Origin: JAAYDI01 sp052034005 | GTDB taxonomy: Bacteria > Planctomycetota > Planctomycetia > Pirellulales > Pirellulaceae | Assembly (NCBI GenBank): GCA_052034005.1 | Contig: JBPOJB010000017.1 | Location: forward strand, 1-64,000 | Direction: 5' to 3' | DNA: 64,000 nucleotides | Shown: positions 60,223-64,000 of the stretch, piece after piece | Position numbering within the stretch: the stretch's first letter is position 1 | Layout: the number at the start of each line of letters is the position of its first letter | Notes under the pieces: model-generated | What the model was told of the DNA's origin: nothing | Database searches by the model: none | Seen by the model: the letters and a program-made list of their open reading frames with translations, nothing else | Made by a program: the position numbers and the translations under genes

Positions 60223-61281
60223 TCACTGTCCTTCCGTCTCGGGAGTCAGCAGGTGGCTGACGATGCGGTCGATCGCTGTCTGAGAGCCGCGATATGCCCA
60301 GGTCTGGGACGCGTCCTCGCAGAACACGCGGCCGGTCTCCCCGCCGATGCCCGGCACGTGGTATTCCAGTTCGCTGAACCGGCCCAGCCCGCTGCAGACG
60401 TTGCAGGCCTGCAGTGCGTAGCCCAGGTCCTCCGGGTCGTGCCACGGCACATCAACGTACGCCCCCGACGGATTGATGAACAGGTTCCGCACGATCAGGG
60501 CCCGGCGGCCGTCCGCGGTGGCGTAGCGGTAGCCGATCCGGCCCGTCGCGGCCACCGCCCGGATCCCCAGCTTGTGCTCGCCCTGGGCGCGCATCGTGTA
60601 ACGGATCAGGTGGTTGGTCACGGCGATGTCGTGCGGACTGACCTCGCCGAAAAAGACCCGCGGCGGGCATGCGCAGCAGGTCGCCACCAGCAGGTCGCCG
60701 CCGTGCGGCATCTGGATCAGATTCCACAGCCCCACCGGACCGGCCGTCGGCTGGCCGATCAGCCGGAGCGTCGATCGCAGCGTATAGCCCGCGTACTGGA
60801 CATCCGACATGTCCCGCCAGACCGGTTCATGGCGCAGCGGGTTGAGCGCGGCGGAAACCGACTTGGTGATCTCGAGATCCACTTCGGCGCCGGACCGCGA
60901 CAGGCGATGCGTGAGCCGGTTGACCAGCCGCACGGCGTCGGCTTCGACCGTGATGCGCCAGTCGCCGGGGTCCAGCCGGCGCGGCTGCTGGTACAGGTCC
61001 AGCTTCGGGAACGCCGGCAGGAAGAAATCGACTTCGGGCGCCAGCCAGGTGCGGTCGCCGCCGGAGTTGGGCCACTGGTCGCTCGCGTAAAACTCCGCGG
61101 CCGTCGCGGCGGACCCCAACGCCGGGTGCGTCCAGAAGAGGTTCTCCGCGCTGCCCGGCGTGAACAATCCCAGCACGCGGCCGCCGTAGGGCAGCACGAG
61201 CACCTCGCTGCCGTCCGGGCTGCGATACATGTGCGGCGGCTTGCCCACCTGTCGGAGTGTGTCGATCAAGTGCTGATTCAT
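60223..61281 (-). CDS. Mutarotase-like (DUF6786-like) protein
   Basis: A 352-residue soluble protein without signal peptide. It begins with a strand-rich part (YRSPDGSEVLVLPYGGRVLGLF, then ENLFWTHPAL) reminiscent of galactose-mutarotase-fold proteins of planctomycete-like genomes. Later conserved-looking elements include QMPHGGDLLVAT, GIRAVAATGRIGYRY and LEYHVPGIGGETGRVF. I cannot assign a reaction. Context between two SDR genes (7 and 68 bp gaps) points to a sugar oxidation pathway. GGAGG precedes the chosen ATG. Confidence 0.65.
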   Translation of the reverse strand: MNQHLIDTLRQVGKPPHMYRSPDGSEVLVLPYGGRVLGLFTPGSAENLFWTHPALGSAATAAEFYASDQWPNSGGDRTWLAPEVDFFLPAFPKLDLYQQPRRLDPGDWRITVEADAVRLVNRLTHRLSRSGAEVDLEITKSVSAALNPLRHEPVWRDMSDVQYAGYTLRSTLRLIGQPTAGPVGLWNLIQMPHGGDLLVATCCACPPRVFFGEVSPHDIAVTNHLIRYTMRAQGEHKLGIRAVAATGRIGYRYATADGRRALIVRNLFINPSGAYVDVPWHDPEDLGYALQACNVCSGLGRFSELEYHVPGIGGETGRVFCEDASQTWAYRGSQTAIDRIVSHLLTPETEGQ

Positions 61282-61349
61282 CGTCACGGCCTCCGGAGTT
61301 CGCCCTGCTGCCCTTTTTCCCGTCCTCCCGGCCATGACCCGAAACCCGA

Positions 61350-62192
61350 TCACGCGCCCGGCACGTAGCCCTTGCCGAACCGATTGGGCGACTCGCTGCG
61401 GAAGTCGGAGAACAGCGACATCAGGGCAGTCGTGCCGCCATCGGCCACGATCGTCTGGCCGATGATGAACTCGGCGTCCTCCGAGCAGAGAAACACGGCC
61501 AGGCGGGCGATGTCCAGCGGTGCGCCGGCTCGCCCGAGCGGCACCGAATTGCTCGCCGACTCGCGAGCAGACTCCTCGCTGAAACCGGGGATCGCCTGGT
61601 AGTAATTTTCCACGGTGATCCAGCCCGGCGCGATCGCGTTGACGCGGATGCCCTGGTGTGCCAGTTCGATCCCCAATTGGCGGGTCTGGGCAATGATCGC
61701 ACCCTTGGTGCCGGCGTACACCGAGTGTTCCGGCGCGCCTTGCAGTCCGTGGACCGACGTGAGGTTGCAGATCGTCCCGCCGCCGTGCGTGAGCATGTCC
61801 CGCACGACGCTCTGCATCAGGAAGAACTGGGCGCGCACGTTGACATGATACAACACGTCGAACTGCTGCGGCGTCACCTGCAGAAACGGCTTGTTGAACG
61901 TGATCCCGGAATTGTTGACCAGGCAGTCAATGCCGCCCAGGAACTCGATCGCGCGGCTGGCCAACTGCTCCACCTGCTCGACCGAATCGAAGTCCGCCCG
62001 GAACACTTCGGCGCGACGGCCCCAGCCTCGGATCTCCTCGACGGCCGAGGTGGCGCCGAGTCCGCTGTGGGCGTAGTGCAGCACGACATCCGCGCCCTGC
62101 CTGGCGAACTCCAACGCGATTTCGCGCCCGATACCTGTCCCCGAGCCTGTTACCAGTGCCCGCTTGCCGGACAATTTGCCAGCAGTGCTCAT
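61350..62192 (-). CDS. Short-chain dehydrogenase/reductase (glucose 1-dehydrogenase-like)
   Basis: A 280-residue SDR with TGSGTGIG (15-22), NNSG (93-96), Ser146 and intact Tyr159/Lys163 (YAGTK). The C-terminus extends about 20 residues beyond the usual VDGG end. First gene of the three-gene cluster on this strand. Likely an NAD(P)-linked sugar or polyol dehydrogenase. An alternative Met three codons upstream cannot be excluded. Confidence 0.92.
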   Translation of the reverse strand: MSTAGKLSGKRALVTGSGTGIGREIALEFARQGADVVLHYAHSGLGATSAVEEIRGWGRRAEVFRADFDSVEQVEQLASRAIEFLGGIDCLVNNSGITFNKPFLQVTPQQFDVLYHVNVRAQFFLMQSVVRDMLTHGGGTICNLTSVHGLQGAPEHSVYAGTKGAIIAQTRQLGIELAHQGIRVNAIAPGWITVENYYQAIPGFSEESARESASNSVPLGRAGAPLDIARLAVFLCSEDAEFIIGQTIVADGGTTALMSLFSDFRSESPNRFGKGYVPGA

Positions 62193-62572
62193 GAGAACCA
62201 TCCGTCCATCGAAATCATGTGCCTTGCGTGGGACCGGCTCCGGGCACACGGCCGAAGGCGGACAGCCTGTCCGGCCGGTCCCTCCCCATCGATCACGCAC
62301 CAACGTACGCTTTCCGGGTTCCGAAAGCAATCATCCGTCTGCGTGACCGGCGCCGGGTCTCACGCGGGTACCGGGATGGGAAAGACCGGCCATGTTCGGC
62401 AAGAGTGTCCAGCAAGCGCGTCTGCCGCGTGCCCGTGACCGCTCTCTTTCGGCAGCTCCACGGTGCGGGGTGAACCGGCAGGGCGGGCAGGAGATTTCCT
62501 CTCGCCTCGGCGGGCGCGGGTGTGTAGAATCGGGCACTCAACCTTGCAACGGATGGCCGGGGGTATTGTGTG
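62193..62572. other. Divergent 380-bp gap between the SDR cluster and the miaB side
   Basis: No credible gene. A TAGAAT box at 62525-62530, without a good -35 partner, could be the -10 of the small membrane protein gene. Otherwise GC-rich and featureless. Confidence 0.4.
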
Positions 62573-62800
62573 ATGGCCGAGATGGACGTTTGGGACGCGG
62601 CGATCCTGGCGGTGGCCGCTTATATCGGCACCCTGGCGCTGGTCCGGCTGATGCGCCGGCGGCGGGACGCCGTCATGGCGGAATTCCAAGCCGAGGTCGC
62701 TGAGCAACTGGAACGCAAGCGGGCCGAACAGCGGCGCGAGAGGAACCGGGCCGCGCGAACCAGGCAGCCCTCGAGCACCTCGCCCGACACGGGCCAATAG
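62573..62800 (+). CDS. Small single-span membrane protein with charged tail
   Basis: A 75-residue protein. Residues 8-26 form one transmembrane helix (AAILAVAAYIGTLALVRLM), and residues 27-60 are a highly charged, probably helical RRRR-DAVMAEFQAE-type tail ending in a Ser/Thr/Pro stretch. No family recognised. It lies 110 bp upstream of miaB on the same strand. A GTG codon just before the ATG could also start it. Confidence 0.6.
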   Translation: MAEMDVWDAAILAVAAYIGTLALVRLMRRRRDAVMAEFQAEVAEQLERKRAEQRRERNRAARTRQPSSTSPDTGQ

Positions 62801-62910
62801 CCCGCTGTCGCGCGCTCGGCTGTCCTGCGGCCGGGCGGATCGGTCGGCCATCCATCCGCGCCGACCGCGACCCCGGTTCGTGACCCGTTCACAGTGATCT
62901 GTGGATAGCG

Positions 62911-64000
62911 ATGTCGAAGCTCGTATACATCGAAACGGTCGGCTGCCAGATGAACGTGCTGGACAGCGAGATGATCGTCGCCTTGTTGCGCAAGTACGAT
63001 TACGTGGTGACAGGCGATGTGCGCGCGGCCGATCTCGTGCTGTTCAACACCTGCAGCGTGCGGCAGCATGCGGAGGACAAGATCTACAGCGCGTTGGGCC
63101 AGCTTCGCGCGTGGAAGCAGGCGCATCCGGAGCGAATCGTCGGCGTGGTGGGATGCATGGCCCAGAAGGAGCAGCGGCAGCTGTTTGACCGGGTGCCCTA
63201 TCTCGACATCGTCGTCGGACCCGGCCAGTTGCATCGCATTCCCGAGTTGCTCGAACACGCGGCGTCCGGCGAGCGCCGGCAAGTGGCCGTGAGCCTCGAT
63301 CGCACGGCCGGCGCGCGGGAGGAGATCCGCCGCAGTCATGAGACGTTCGATCCGCTGCGCGATCCGGCGACCCGGCCCACTCCCTTTCAGGCCTACCTGC
63401 GGATCCAGATCGGCTGCGACCGATTCTGCTCCTACTGCGTGGTCCCGGGGACGCGCGGGCCGGAACAAGGCCGCCCGCCGGAAGACATTCGGCGCGAGGC
63501 GCAGGCGCTGGTCGAGCAGGGGTGCGTGGAGATCACGTTGCTCGGCCAGACGGTCAACAGTTACCGGTACGACGTCCTGGGCCGGACGACTCGGCTGGCC
63601 GACCTGCTCATCCAGCTTCACGACCTCCCCGGGCTCCGCCGGTTGAAGTTCGTCACGAACCATCCCAGCGATATGACGCAGCGCCTGCTGGAGGTGGTGC
63701 GCGATCTGCCCAAGTGCTCGCCCTACCTGCATGTGCCGCTGCAAAGCGGCTCGAACGCCGTGCTGAGCCGCATGAAACGCGGTTACACGATCGAGCAGTA
63801 CCGCGAGATGATGCATCGGATCCGGGAGACCGTCCCCGGGGCGACGGTCTCGAGCGATTTCATTGTGGGGTTCTGCGGGGAGACCGCGGAGGATTTCGCC
63901 CAGACGGTTGCGGCGGTGCGGGAGTTCCGGTTCAAGAACAGTTTCATCTTCAAGTACAGTCCGCGGCCGGGCACGAAGGCCGCGGAGCGATTGCCGGACG
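62911..64000 (+). CDS. miaB: tRNA-2-methylthio-N6-dimethylallyladenosine synthase MiaB, cut by the window end
   Basis: The first 363 residues of a radical SAM methylthiotransferase that adds the 2-methylthio group to i6A37 of tRNA. N-terminal MTTase domain with three cluster cysteines (Cys12 in ETVGCQMN, Cys48 in FNTCSVR, Cys82 in VVGCMAQ). The radical SAM motif CDRFCSYC (Cys169, 173, 176) follows, then LLGQTVNSYRYD and LHVPLQSGSNAVLSRMKRGYT. GCQMN favours MiaB over MtaB or RimO. The C-terminal TRAM domain lies beyond the window. No strong ribosome site is seen before the ATG. Confidence 0.96.
   Translation, partial: MSKLVYIETVGCQMNVLDSEMIVALLRKYDYVVTGDVRAADLVLFNTCSVRQHAEDKIYSALGQLRAWKQAHPERIVGVVGCMAQKEQRQLFDRVPYLDIVVGPGQLHRIPELLEHAASGERRQVAVSLDRTAGAREEIRRSHETFDPLRDPATRPTPFQAYLRIQIGCDRFCSYCVVPGTRGPEQGRPPEDIRREAQALVEQGCVEITLLGQTVNSYRYDVLGRTTRLADLLIQLHDLPGLRRLKFVTNHPSDMTQRLLEVVRDLPKCSPYLHVPLQSGSNAVLSRMKRGYTIEQYREMMHRIRETVPGATVSSDFIVGFCGETAEDFAQTVAAVREFRFKNSFIFKYSPRPGTKAAERLPD

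Overview
The window is high-GC bacterial DNA with short intergenic spacers. Its gene content resembles Planctomycetota or a related PVC-type lineage (Lentisphaerota, Hydrogenedentota): secreted sulfatases, a DUF4091/GH123-like hydrolase, a ThuA domain protein, a Tat-exported Gfo/Idh/MocA oxidoreductase, two neutral-ceramidase-like proteins, secreted HEAT-repeat proteins and EF-hand motifs. This is inferred from families; there is no rRNA gene to settle it. No tRNA, rRNA, CRISPR array, integrase or transposase gene was seen.

Layout. 0-3 kb (- strand): a frameshifted CobW/P47K-like fragment, an NCS2 nucleobase permease, a 20-bp direct repeat and an Old Yellow Enzyme. 3-19 kb (- strand): a glycan/sulfate-ester degradation island with an esterase/VHL-like/metallopeptidase fusion, a GH28 protein, GAPDH, a DUF4091 protein, two sulfatases, a ThuA-TIM barrel fusion, a Gfo/Idh/MocA protein and a secreted HEAT protein. 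19.3-27.7 kb (+ strand): a compact operon behind a GntR regulator, encoding B12-dependent glutamate mutase (GlmS, GlmL, GlmE), methylaspartate ammonia-lyase, an AtuA-family protein, a DUF4387 protein and a P-loop protein. It is joined by ATGA overlaps and preceded by a clear promoter and inverted repeats. 27.7-35.5 kb: an RND efflux pump with its adaptor, divergent from a hybrid histidine kinase. 35.6-38.9 kb: GatD and GatE, the archaeal-type Glu-tRNA(Gln) amidotransferase, overlapping by ATGA. 39-42.2 kb: two divergent ceramidase-like genes. 42.3-49.8 kb (- strand): a YgiQ radical-SAM protein, an RlmI-like methyltransferase, an ABC ATPase, an NSS transporter with three EF-hand loops inserted in its body plus its 33-residue MetS-like partner, and a glycosyltransferase. 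50-57.9 kb (- strand): a five-gene operon of a large membrane-anchored protein, ABC ATPase, duplicated ABC-2 permease, HEAT protein and SDR. 58-62.2 kb (- strand): a second RlmI-like methyltransferase and a three-gene SDR/mutarotase-like/SDR cluster. 62.6-64 kb (+ strand): a small membrane protein and miaB, cut by the window end.

How the parts work together. The glm/mal operon should convert glutamate to 3-methylaspartate and then to mesaconate plus ammonia. AtuA and DUF4387 are the obvious candidates for the next step because no classical mesaconase is present. The 3-19 kb island would strip sulfate and ester groups and cut uronic-acid-type glycans outside the cytoplasm. The observations most worth checking are the EF-hand NSS transporter, bacterial GatDE, the VHL-like three-domain fusion, the AtuA/DUF4387/P-loop genes in the glutamate mutase operon, and the operator region in front of that operon.
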